From Puffinus mauretanicus (lineage: Eukaryota; Chordata; Aves; Procellariiformes; Procellariidae): DNA of 64,000 nucleotides. Below the pieces are notes generated by a model. That model saw only the letters and a program-made list of their open reading frames with translations. It was not told the origin of the DNA and did not search any database. This document shows, piece by piece, positions 48,901 to 60,900 of this stretch. Each line of letters starts with the position of its first letter. Within the stretch, counting starts at the first letter, position 1. A program made the translations under genes and the position numbers. The stretch covers positions 1,178,001-1,242,000 of the forward strand of contig JAJKFH010001548.1 in assembly GCA_023333565.1 (NCBI GenBank), written 5' to 3'.

Positions 48901-51900
48901 CACCCGGCAGGAAAACAAGCGTAGAGGGAAGGAAATAAAATCCCTGGCTTTTACTTGTTGTCCCTGTTGTCTCTGTCCCAAAGAAGCCAAGAGGCCTTTC
49001 CGTGCCAACAGACCCCTCTCTGCTGAGTTTCTGCTGCTCGCTGCAACCCTCCCACAAGCAGCGTTGAGCTGGGAGCGGGGAACGGCCGGGTCCTGCCCAG
49101 GGCGAGGACGGGGGAGCCTGCCTTCACTGCCGAGCCTCCGGCGGAGGTGCGCAGGGCAGGGCCAGGCCTGGGGTGCCCTTTGTACACAAAAAGCAAGGGC
49201 TAGGAAGGGAGGAGAGTGCAAAAAAACTTGTCTGCAGCAAATAAGGCTTGCAGATTGGGAGGGCAATTAGCAATGTAGTGTTAATGAACAGCAGCTGCCT
49301 TGCATTTCATTTGCATTGCACAAGAAGGGGAGGGTCTAGTCCTCACGGTTCTCCTTTGATAAAGCCCTCTCCTCTAGTCCTAGTCTGCTGGCCCTGGGTT
49401 TGATTTTTTTCCTTCTGTTTTCCTGCTAGGGACCTGAAGAAAAATAAAATCCGTTCTCTGCTGGACAATCAGTTTGCCAGGTACAGGAGGCTGAAGAAGC
49501 TGTGAGTATTACATTTCTTTTTCCTGCTCTCTGGCTTGTTTGTGGTGAAAGGGGAGAGCAGTGGATGTGCAGGTCAGCAGCGGCGGGGCCACGTGTAGAG
49601 GAACAAGTGTGTGCACTTGTCGGGACAGCTTTGCCTGGGACAGCGTGCCCTGATGGGACACTACCTTTGTCCAGAGAGCAGCCGTTCCAGCTCCTGGAGC
49701 CCGTGGTGCCCACTGGAGTCAGCAGGCTCCTGCTACCGGCATTGCAAGCTCCTGCCGCGCTGCCCCGCCGCGCTGCTCCCCACGGGCAGGCACGCGGGTC
49801 GTGGAGCAGCGCCCGTGTTGGCTGATAACCGCCCCGTATGCACGGCGGCATGAGATGCCTCACGAGCGAGCTGCCCTGCTCTGGCAAGCTCGGACCCTTT
49901 GGTCGCTCAGCCCATCACCTTTCTAGGCTGCTGCACCGGGGTGTTCTGGGAGGGACCCAGCAGAACGGGTGAGGGGGAGAGGGGGGCTTGCTCTCATGGG
50001 GGGGACGGCAGCTTCATACGGCAATAACCACGTGAAGCAGATCGCAGCAGCCACTTGTGACCCTCGGGTATCCGTACTTTCAGCTTCCTTCCCTTTGCAT
50101 GGAGTAAATGAGGCAGAGGGGGAAAACAGCCTCTTCAGGGTCACTTGAGACAAGGAGCCCGCAGCAGAGCAGGGGCTGCAGCCTGGACCTCTGTCCCCGA
50201 GCACGGACAGCTGGTCCGTGATGCTGGGCAGGCAGCCACCAGCCCTGCGAGCCATGTGGCTGGTGTCCTGCAGATGTGGGGACATCCCATGGACCCTGAG
50301 AATCCTTTAGAAAACATACTTCTTTGATCTCTTTTTTGTTCTTTTTTTAAATAGGTTTTTGCAAAACAACAAGATCCGGTTGATCTCAGCCAAAGCCTTT
50401 GCTGGACTTTCTCAGCTTAAAATGTTGTAAGTAAAGGTGTCTGCGTTAGGGGGCCCTGGGGAGGGGAGCCCTGGGACGGACACCGTCCTCTGCTCCTCTT
50501 GGCATGAAGGCTCACAGCACAGCCAGGTTCTGAGCTCTTTTTCTTGCTCCTGCAAGAGCTGGTATCAGGCATGCTTTAAGCTGGAGTTGCATGTATTTTG
50601 TGTGAACGTGGAGCAGAGCAGAGCCATTTCCCCTTCTACAAACACGGCTGTTCCCATCTCCACATTGTCCAGCCTGAGTTGGGACCCTGTGTGTGAGCTG
50701 CTAAGGGAGACGGTCCCGCAGGCACCCAAAGCCGGGGGCCATGGGCAGCTCAGGAAGAACAGCTTTAGCAAAACCGGGTTTAATTGGCAGCGGTGTCTGA
50801 GGATCGCTCTCCTCCTCTGCACTGGTTCCAGGTTCCTCAGCCACAACAGGATCACGCAGCTGAAGCCCCGAGTTTTTGAGGACCTGCATCGCCTCGAGTG
50901 GCTGTGAGTTCCTCTGCCGGTCCCAACAGCATCAGACGTGACTGATCCCGACTCTTCCTCGCATTTACCATAAATTCATTTCCTTGGGGAGGGGGGGAAG
51001 TGGGCATGATGGTTTCAGGGGGTCTGTGATAACACGCCCATGCTGGGGGCTGCGGTGGCGAGGGGTGCGATGCCCAGCTGGGTCCTCCCTTCCCCGCCAG
51101 CCCTGGGGACCAGGGCACACTCGGCCTCTGCTCTTTTATGAAACTCCTATTTGAGTTTCTCTCCCCTGTTACTGGGGTCAGATTTAGCACAGACTGGACG
51201 TGGTCTCGTCCGAAACCTCATTATGGCCGGCTGGTCCCCGCGGGGCTCGCCGTGCCGCGCTCCCCGTGCCGGTCTGGAGCAGCCGCGGCGATGGGCTTCG
51301 TGCAGAGGCAGCCTCAGCGCCCGGGCTGGAGCACCCGAGGTTTGTGTATAAGAGGCTTGTGTATAAGTGCGCTGTTAAACACGGAGATTTGCAGCTCCAT
51401 CACCTTGAAAAATATACACCTAAACTGAAAGTACAGCTAATCTCCTTCCCCTCTGTTTATTCTCAAAGGCTTTCTTTGATCTGGGCCCATGCGGTGTGTG
51501 GTTTTACACACGGAACTTATAAAGGTTTCGCTACAGAAAAGAAACCGTAAAGGCCACTTCACAAGATGGTTCGTTCCTGTTCTGCCTTTGCAGGAGCAGC
51601 GCGGGCAGCACTGCCGCCCCCGGCTTCCCTCCTCTTACTTGCCGTGGGACCAGCGCAGTTGTTCCTTAAACCAAAGAGGGAAAACAGAAGGATGAGCAGC
51701 TCACAGAGGGTGGTCTGTGGTGCAAACAAGCCAGAGGACTTTTGAGAAGCCAAGCACGGCCCTGAATTCCCCAAATGGTTTCTAATTTATCTTTATTTCA
51801 CAGCAGAAGAGAGGAGAAATCCAACAGACCCTGACTGTGAAGGAATCCAGACTCTGCAGCTGGATCTAACGCTCCAGCCAGGGCTGCCTGGGCAGGATTC

Positions 51901-54900
51901 AAAGGGGGGAACGGCTTTCGGAGGGGGGCAGCCCCCCACCTGGGGATGGGTGTCCATGGAGGCTTGCGGGGGAGAAGGGACAGAGCCCCCTCCCGCCGGG
52001 GCAGCACGAGTGCTAAATGCGGGGGCTTCCCCTGCCTCCTCGCCGGGTCCCCTCATCTCACTTCTCCCCTTCTCCTTCCAGGATGCTGGACAACAACAGG
52101 ATTGCCACGATCGTCCCCAGGACGTTTGCAGGGCTGAAGTCTCTGTATTTCCTGTAAGTAGGGGTGGGGGCAGCCCTCCGCAGGGTTTGGGGGGACCCCG
52201 CTTCTGCAGGTGTCTGTCTGGCACCTCCTGCACCCTTTCTCCAGGCAGCTTCTAGCCTTTTTCCGGGCAAGTCAAGGATGCTGTGGCTTCCTCGCCCTCC
52301 CCGGAGCACAAGGGGTGACGGTTTGGGGGAGATGTCTGTCTCGCTCCCGTTTCCAGGAGCTGCCGGGGATACCTGACCTGGCAGAGCCTTTGCTGGTGCC
52401 ATCTCTGTGCCACCTCCTGCTTCTCTGTGCCATCTCCTGCTCTCAGCACACTCTGCTTAAAACCAGGGTTATGGCTTTTGCTTGGGACAGGGAAGGCCTG
52501 TCCCCGGGGAGTCTGGCCTGAGCCTCAGCACTTGCTGAGGAGCAGGACGGGGAGCAGTGCCTGCGGTTTGGGTTGCTGATTGTTTTGCTTGAGTCAGCAA
52601 CTGCAGCGATGCTTTCCCAAACGACTCTGGGTCTGTGTCCCAGACCCTCTGCTGGGTGTTTTCACACCAGGTCATCTCGAGCCAAGGGGGTTTTAAGGTC
52701 CGGCCATTTCCAAGATGGACGTACAGGATAACAAATCTGCTTTAACCACCATGAAAACAATTTTGCAATCGCTGTGAGATGACTTTAACCCCCTCTCCAT
52801 AGTCCAGAATACAGATTGGAAACCTTGGCAGCAGCCTGGAGTCAGCGTTAGGGGAGAAGTTTTGGCTGTTACAGTGGAAAAAACACGTGTGTGTGTGAGT
52901 GCACAGACGCACATACGTACTCACACACGTCTGACCGCGTTTTAAGCTGTATTCCTGGGTGTACACCTGCAAGGAGAGTGCTTCAGCCACGGCTGCTGCT
53001 CCGGGCTCGCACCATCTCTGCTGGAGATGTAACTGCTGGAGTTGGCTGTAAAAGCCTGAAAGTTGGTTTTGGGGGTGTGCAGGACTCTGGGACGGGGGAG
53101 CCATCGGCATGGGGGGGACCGAGGGCAGCTGGGGCTGGAGGCAGGTTTGGGGAAGAGGGGCTGTGACCCCGCGATTTTGCTCCTCTGCAAAACCTGGGTA
53201 GCACTCAGTGTCGAGAGACCCATCCCTGCTCTGTCCCCTGAGGAGGAGCCGTGTGGGCTGCGGGGACAGCCCTGGGGGGACGGAGCTCCCCTCGGCCACC
53301 ATTGCAGGCACCAGCGCTGCTCTGCTCGCTGACGGACTCTGTTTATCCTTCTGCATTTTTGTTAGCAAATCAAATAAACTAAAACTGCAGTCACAAAGCG
53401 TGCAGTGAGGAACACTGTGCACACAGGCACGTGCAAAAGTGCTGGGAAAAACACCAGCGGGAGTTCAGGCTATAAATTTGCCTTTACTGGCTGTCACTCC
53501 GGGGTCACTTGCTGCTGCTTTCATGCACCGTTCTCCCGGTGACGTGCCCGTCACAGCTCACTGGAGAGCATCTCCTGCAGCCACTGAATGTGCCCTGTAT
53601 CGTTATTTTTACATCTTTCCCAGAGAAGGTGGATGAAGCTCGGCACTGCTATTAACAGCCGCATGTGCCCGGCCTTTGCCTGGGGTGGCGGCAGCTGAAC
53701 TCGCTCTCTGGTTTTGCGTGGCCGTGGCTGCTCTGCTGGGGTATGCGGAAGCTGGTGCAGCCGCAGCCGCGCTGCTCTGGGCTGGCTGCTGGAGGCACCG
53801 CTGCCCTGGGCTCGTCCCCGGGTATCCGCGCGAGCAGCCCACACAGTGCAGGTGTCCCCCCAGGTGAGACCATGGACCAGCAGAAGGCCCTCGTGAAGCA
53901 CTGCATGGTCCAGGAGCAGCAGAGGACCGTGCCCGTGCCCAGGGTTGTGTCCCGGGCAGCCGTACGGTGCCGTGACCCCGTTTGTCCTTATCGCCTCCCG
54001 ACCAGGTATATGCTGAACAACTCTCTGACTCAAATACCCAACGCCTCCCTCTGCACGGAGATGCCGAAGCTCAGCTGGCTGTGAGTACCCTGCCCTGCGA
54101 GCGAGGCCGGGCTGCCTGCGGGGTGGGCAGGGGCTGCTGCAGGCACCGGTCCCGCTCCCCGGCCGGGCTCCTGGAGCAGCGGAGGGGCGGAAAGGGCTGG
54201 GAGCATCCCGATGGGGATGGGGAGGGGGGCAGCTGGTGGGGAAGGGGCAGATCATGCTGGGCAGCCCCCAAGCACGGCGGGGATGCGAGGGGAGAGCCCG
54301 GGGAAGCTGCAGCCACAATTGCCTTTCCGCAGGGAGCTGGAAGGGAACAGGATCCGGGCGGTGCACAGGGCTGTCTTCCAGGAGTGCCACGAGTTCACGG
54401 TGCTGTGAGTACCTCGGGGGCCCAGCCGTGGCCCCGCGTGCTGGTGGAGACCCTGTCCCCTTGCGGGGGGGATAGCCAGCACGCGGCTGGGCCCCCCGTT
54501 TCCCACTGCTCTGGGCTAGATAAGGGGCTGCTGTCTCGTTTAATGGTTTCAGCCCACATTTGTACACAGCATCGACAGTGCGGTCAGCTTCATGAGTTTT
54601 GTAGGGACTTGATCAGGGGCCCCAGCGCCTTTTTCAGGGGCTCTGTGCTGGAGGATGGCTAACCCTGTGTTGGGGAGCTGGTGGGCTCGTCCCAGAGCCC
54701 TGTCACCAGCCCGTGGGGGCTGCCCAAATCAAATGGGGACCTTTTTCAGGTGGGAGATAGTGGCAGGACACGGCATGGAAAAAGCTCCTTATGATGTGTG
54801 AATACCAGAGCTCACAGCCCAGCCAGACCCTTCCGCTGGCATCCAAATCCCCTAAAAATATCCCTGAGGAAGGCCATAAAGCTTGTGAGCCGGCTCTCCA

Positions 54901-57900
54901 TGTCAAAGAGCGTCTGCTTCCTCCCCTCCTGCCTGGAGCCTGCTCCTGCCCCCTTCCCTCCTGGCCCCGGGGCTGAGCTCTCGCCCAGGGACGCTCCCGG
55001 AGCTGACAAAGGCAGAGGATTCGCATCGATGATGCACAGGCCTCTCCCAGGGTCTAGTTTTCCTGCATATGAAGGTCATATATCTCCCAAAGAGATATAT
55101 ACGGCCCCTGGAGCCCCAGGAGGTAAGGACAGGAGAGTTGTGCACCGTGCAGACGTTATCCATGAGCACAAGGCGCCTGTGGCCACAGCGTGGTGGCAGG
55201 AGAGCAGAATTGGGGTGGGGAGCCGAGCCATCCCAGGGCATGAGCAGTCATGGCCAAGCCATCCCAGGGGATCGGCAATCATGGTTACCCGGGAATGCAC
55301 TGCAGGACCCTGCACCAATGCTGCCGGATCAGAGTAAGCAAATAAATACAGGGCTTATCTGGACAGTAGCTGATGCGGGGCTGGGATGGGATCATCTCTG
55401 GCAGGAGCTGCTCTCCCCTCTCCTTCCCCAGACATAATTTTTCTGCGAGGCGCAGCAGAGCACGCCTCTGCCCTGAGGGCAAACGCAGCAGCAGCCCCGA
55501 GCAGGAGCAGGGTACGCAGCCGTAGTGGCAGAGCGGAGGCATTGGGTGCTCTGGTCTCACTCCCTCCTCTCGCATGGAGTTCTGCAAAATGCTCTTCAAC
55601 TCCCTGCAGCTCCCACCGGAGGTCCCAGCAGGTAATAGGGATGCTGAGCAGCGTGTTTGAAAGTCAGGGTAGAGTTGCACCCCGCGCCCACCTCGTGGTC
55701 CCTGGCTGGGCGGTGAAGAGCAGCCGTCCCAGGCTGGCCATGGAGAGGCGGAGATGTGGATGGGGTGAAGATCCCCTTTGCAGTTTACCTGGTGGTCCCT
55801 GGGGACCGATCTTGGTCCTCCTCTGACCACTGCCCCCACACAATGTCTCTTGAGGATGAGCACTTTGGAAAGCTCTGCTGTGACTTTCCAGCTGAAGATT
55901 GCTGCACAAAGACCCTGGTCCCCCATCCTGCCTTTCCTGGAGAAGCCCCGATAGGCATTAAATCCCCAAAATGGACACCACTACATCTTTTCCTCCAGCG
56001 AGAGCTGGCCGCAGAACCCTGTGCCGGGTGGGTGAGCTTCCGCCCTGGCGTCCATCCTTCCTCCCCCAGCCGAGCCCCTGGGCTTTGATCAGCAGCGTGT
56101 TTCCCGGGGCTGTTATGGCAGTGCCATGGAAACGTCCGTACGGGCAAGACGGACGGTGTAAACATGCCCCACCGGTGACACCGGCGCAGGAGACAGCTTT
56201 GCAAGCAGAGGCAGCAGATGAGACAGGGACTCGTGTTCAGGCTTTGTGCAAAAAGCCATCCTGGCCGGACTCCCCTATGTCCCCCCAGCCTGCCCAGCCT
56301 CGCCATGAGCGGTCGGGGTCTGAGGTCAGCAGAACCTGGCTGCTTGGTTGAACCTCTGCCAAGGAGCACTGTCCCTGGGTCATGGCACTCACGGGGTCTC
56401 CCAGCACCTTCAAGCATGTGCCATCCCCCAGGGCTCTGCTCCTGCTGCTCTGACACCGTTTGTGTTTCTTGGTGCACCGTTCTGGGTTTTTACTTCTGAG
56501 CCCTTTAACCAGCTCTGCTCATCTTCCATACTTCTGATGGGCTCTTCTCTCAGCTGTGGGCTTGTGCGAGATGGAGCCTTGCACCTGAGAGATGGGCTCT
56601 GGCTTAGACCTCCCTCACAACAGCGGAGCATTTGGCTGCTGGACGTGGCGGTTGTGGCTCGGTGCATTTGGGAGGGACGGGGCAGGGCTGGGTGCACCCC
56701 GCGGGTGAGCCCCGTGCAGCGGCAGCACCCCCGGCTGCTCGCGGCGAGGTCGGGCGGTGCTCCCGAAGGGTGTGCGGGGCTGTGCCGTACCCACGTGCTC
56801 TCTCCCCTTCCTTCTCCTCCAGCATTCTGCGCAGGAACAAGCTGAGGCGGATCCAAGACGGGACGTTGTCCAGGCTGAACAGGCTGCTGGAGCTGTAAGT
56901 TTCCAGCCATCGCCTGCCCCGACCCCGCTCTCCCGCAGGCAGGGGCTGTGCTGGGGGCAGGGGTGGGGGCCTTGCTCAGGACCCTGCTCTGCCCCTGCCT
57001 GGGGCACCTTGCTGCTCAGCACCCCCGGGTGCAAGGCTTGGTGCCCTCAACCGCTTCTCAAACACTGTTCTCCTCCGCACAGCGACCTGTCGTCCAACAG
57101 ACTAGACCAGCTCCCCTCCTCTCTATTTAAAGGCCTGGCTCAGCTCCAGCAGCTGTGAGTACCAGGGCTGCACTGCCCCAGGGTGCCCCTGCCCCCCTGC
57201 AAGTGGCGGGGGGCCCTGCAGGACCTCTGCACCCCCTGCATTGTATTGGGAGGATGTCCTTGCTGCACGGTCTGTTCGCTCACCAGAGCCACGGTGGCTC
57301 CAGCAGGACGGGCTCATTCCCGGTGGATCTGCCTGCATCCCGGTGCCATCACAGCCTTTCTGCTTCAGGGCTGCAGACCCGTCCCGGGGGAATGGGGAGT
57401 GCTGGGAAAAGCCATAGAAAGACACCCCTTTGCCCTTGCTTCCAGCTACTCTGATAGCTTCCAGGTGGGAAAAACTCCAAAAGCTTGTCTCTTTTTCCAG
57501 GAATATTTCCTACAATCCCTTGAAAGAGATCTTCCCCGACCAGTTTGAGAGCCTGCCCCGGCTACGGTCTCTGTGAGTCCCGCAACATCCCCGACCCTAC
57601 AGCGCTGCCTCCGCCTGCGGCAGCCCCAAACCCAGCCCGGGGCTGCTCACAGCATCCCCTGCACTGGTTTCCTTTTGCAGGAGCTTGGAAGGGCTGGAGA
57701 TCCCCAACATCCACAACCTGACCTTCCAGAAGCTGACCAGCCTCTCCCACATGTGAGTCAGGGGAGCAGGCGGCTGCTGCTGCCCGGGCACCCGTGCCCG
57801 GGGGTGCTGGGTGCAGGGAGGGAAACTGGTTCACTCCCACGCCGGTGAGCAAGCTGTTTCAGCCCACTGGAAGCCCCGAGCTTGATGATGCTGTTTAAAT

Positions 57901-60900
57901 GCCCCCGGGGCAAGAGGGTCTCTCCTAGCTGGGGCTTAGAGCAAGGGGAGCATTGTGCCCATGCAAAGGGAGCAGTTTGCAGAGCCACGGGCGCACGTGC
58001 GATGGAAAGAGTGATCTGCATTTCTTGCGTAGGTGATGTGAGCAAGGTAGACTGTCAGGCCGAGGCATGCTAGGCTGTGTGCTGAAACTCTGGTTAAGTA
58101 ATCACGTGAGAGGTCCTTTTGCTTGGGTCTGAGATAATGGCCCAAGAACCCCAGAGATGTGCAGATAGACAGGCTGGGCAGGCATCGCGCGCAGGGTGGA
58201 AACAGGACCGCGCAGCCAGCTGTGAGTGCTTCAGCTTCTCTTTGGAAGGAGGAAAAAAAAACCTCATTAATTTTCTCCAGATGCACATTTTAAAGTACCT
58301 GTAATGAAAGACACTGTACATCTTCCTCTCCATAATTGGTCTGTTTGCACTATAAATATGGTACATTTTCTACCTGACTTGCTAATAAGCAATCATTTTC
58401 TCTCCTCTTATCTATAATTAAGCAGAAATGAGCCTCGCATTGCAATTTTGTAGTCATTTTCTAATGCAGAGTTTTGCTAAGCTTATATGGGTTGGCTTTT
58501 ATAAGGTTTGAAAAGATTAATCTGAAATAATATGCAGGGTAAAAAATGTGAATCCCTGTTAATGGAACTTGAAGGATTTGAATAAGGGATTGATTTTTAA
58601 ATGTTAGTTTGTGAGAATCATGGGTTGGAGGAAAACACTCTTGTATTTATCAGTCGACAGAGCTGAATAGTGGCAGATTTAGGAGCGTGGCTGTGGTACA
58701 TGATCCAAAAAGCACTGGGGTGCCTCCAGCCGGTTTTGCAAAGCCTTCGGGGTGTTGCTTATTCAGTGCAGCTCTGTGCAGACGGGGAGCCCCCTCGCTC
58801 AGCTCCGTCGCCCTCTGTCCCCCGCAGACCCCAGCCCCGGGGGCTGTCGCAGGGAGGGCTGTGTGCTGGCATCGCCCTGTCCCTGCTCCCACCCTGCGCT
58901 GCTGCTGCCTCCTTCCTCCCCCTCACCTCCCCAGCTCCTTCCCTGGTCTGTGCAAGTCCCCAGGCTCCTGGCTAGTGAGGCGGGGGGTCTCTTCTCCACC
59001 CCGACAGGCAAAAACGTGGCCGCGAGGCTGGAGGGAGCTGGCAGGGGCAGGCAGAGCGCGGGCCATGGGGCAGGGGGCTGTGCACGCCGCATCATGTTTG
59101 CTCCCGGTCCCGGTGGCAGCCAGGAAACCTTCCTCCCCTCTCTCCGCCCCGACAGCTACTTCAAGAAGTTCCAGTACTGCAGCTACGCGCCCCACGTGCG
59201 CAGCTGCAAGCCCAACACCGACGGCATCTCCTCCTTCGAGAACCTCCTCGCCAACATCATCCTGCGCATCTTCGTCTGGGTCATCGCCTGCCTCACCTGC
59301 TTCGGCAACCTCTTTGTCATCTGCATGCGGTCCTTCATCGTCACGGAGAACAGCCAGCACACCATGGCCATCAAGTCCCTCTGCTGTGAGCTGGGTGGCG
59401 GAGGGGCAGGGACCAGCAGGGGGGTGCAGAGGGGACCGGAGCGGATGAGCTGCCCACCAGCATCTCCCCAGGGAGGACCCGTCTACCTGATGCTGGCCCT
59501 CTCCAGTGCAGCCAGGGCCCATTTGCTGCCATCTTTCCCTTTGTGCCAATGTCAGATGGGTTTCTGAGCATCCCTCCATGCCTGGGGCACCTCTGCCCCT
59601 GCCCTCAGGTCTGTGCTTACAGGCACCAGCAGGCAGCTCTTGTATATTTTTTTATATATATATATATATGCATGCATAAAGCCAAAGGCTGCCCAGTTCT
59701 ATGCATTAATGCCACGGCCCATCAAAGGGCTACATTTGCCCACTGGTGCTTTTTTCTCACCTTGTCTCCCCCCCAGGTGCAGACGGCCTGATGGGCATCT
59801 ACCTCTTCATCATCGGAGCCTTCGACCTCAAGTACTCGGGCGAATACAACAAGCACGCGCAGGGCTGGATGGGCAGCCTGCAGTGCCAGCTGGTGGGCAG
59901 CCTGGCCATGCTGTCCTCCGAGGTGTCAGTCCTGCTGCTGACCTACATGACCCTGGAGAAATACTTCTCCATTGTTTTCCCGTTCAGCCACCGCAGAGCT
60001 GGCAAGAAGCAGACCATCTCGGTGCTAGCGGCCATCTGGCTTCTGGGCTTCTCCCTCAGCATCATCCCCCTGTGGTGCAAGGAGTCCTTTGGGAACTACT
60101 ACGGGAGGAACGGGGTGTGCTTCCCACTGCAGTCCGACCTGGGCGAACGGCCCAGTGCCCGGGGCTACTCCGCCACCATCTACCTGGGTAAGGCCACCTC
60201 GGGACTTGGGACCCAGGGACGGGGACGGTGTGGGGCAGGACGGGCTTCCCTGGTGGGAGCGGGGCTGCTCAGCCCAGCCCTCCCCTCCAGGGTGCCATGA
60301 CAGCCCGCATTGCCTCCGTTAGTGGGATGTCTGACTTTACGGGGTGCTGCCATCCCGCTGGGACCCTGTAAGACCGGGGTGCCAGCTCTGCCCTCCGTCC
60401 TGGGCTGGGGAGGGTCCCTGCTCCAGCCTGGTGCTGTGCCCAGCCTCTCCCCAGAGCTGGCCAAGGCCATGGGCATTGCTGGGCTAAGGCTGGATTCAGG
60501 ACTAACCCGGGCTGCTGAGATGTCTCTGCCCCCTCTAGTGATAAAAGCAGGAGTCGTCCTGCTGCTGCCGGCCACGCTGCTGATCCCAGCTCGCGAGGTT
60601 TGCCCTTTGGCTACGCTCAGAGCGAGATTTGTTCCTCTCCAGGCTTGAATCTTGCAGCCTTCATCACCATTGTCTTTGCTTACTCTGGCATGTTCTACTC
60701 CATCCACATCACTGCGTCCAAAACAGCGGAGAGAGGCGTCTGCTCCCGGGAAGTCGCCATCGCAAAGCGGTTCTTCTTCATCGTCTTCACTGATGCTCTC
60801 TGCTGGATACCCATCTTTCTCCTCAAGCTGCTCTCCCTGCTGCAGGTGGAAATACCAGGTGAACCCCCACTCCCCGCAAGGCCCCAAAGCAGAGCCCACC

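Noticed and set aside
53551..54567. 338-codon minus-strand open frame
   Set aside because: It lies antisense over receptor exons 9 and 10 and their introns, has low-complexity Pro/Arg/Ser composition, and crosses splice sites that the + strand gene clearly uses.
58923..59579. 218-codon minus-strand open frame
   Set aside because: Antisense of the TM1 exon. The Asp/Glu/Val-rich part ([20 protein letters not shown]) is the mirror of the codons for the membrane helix.
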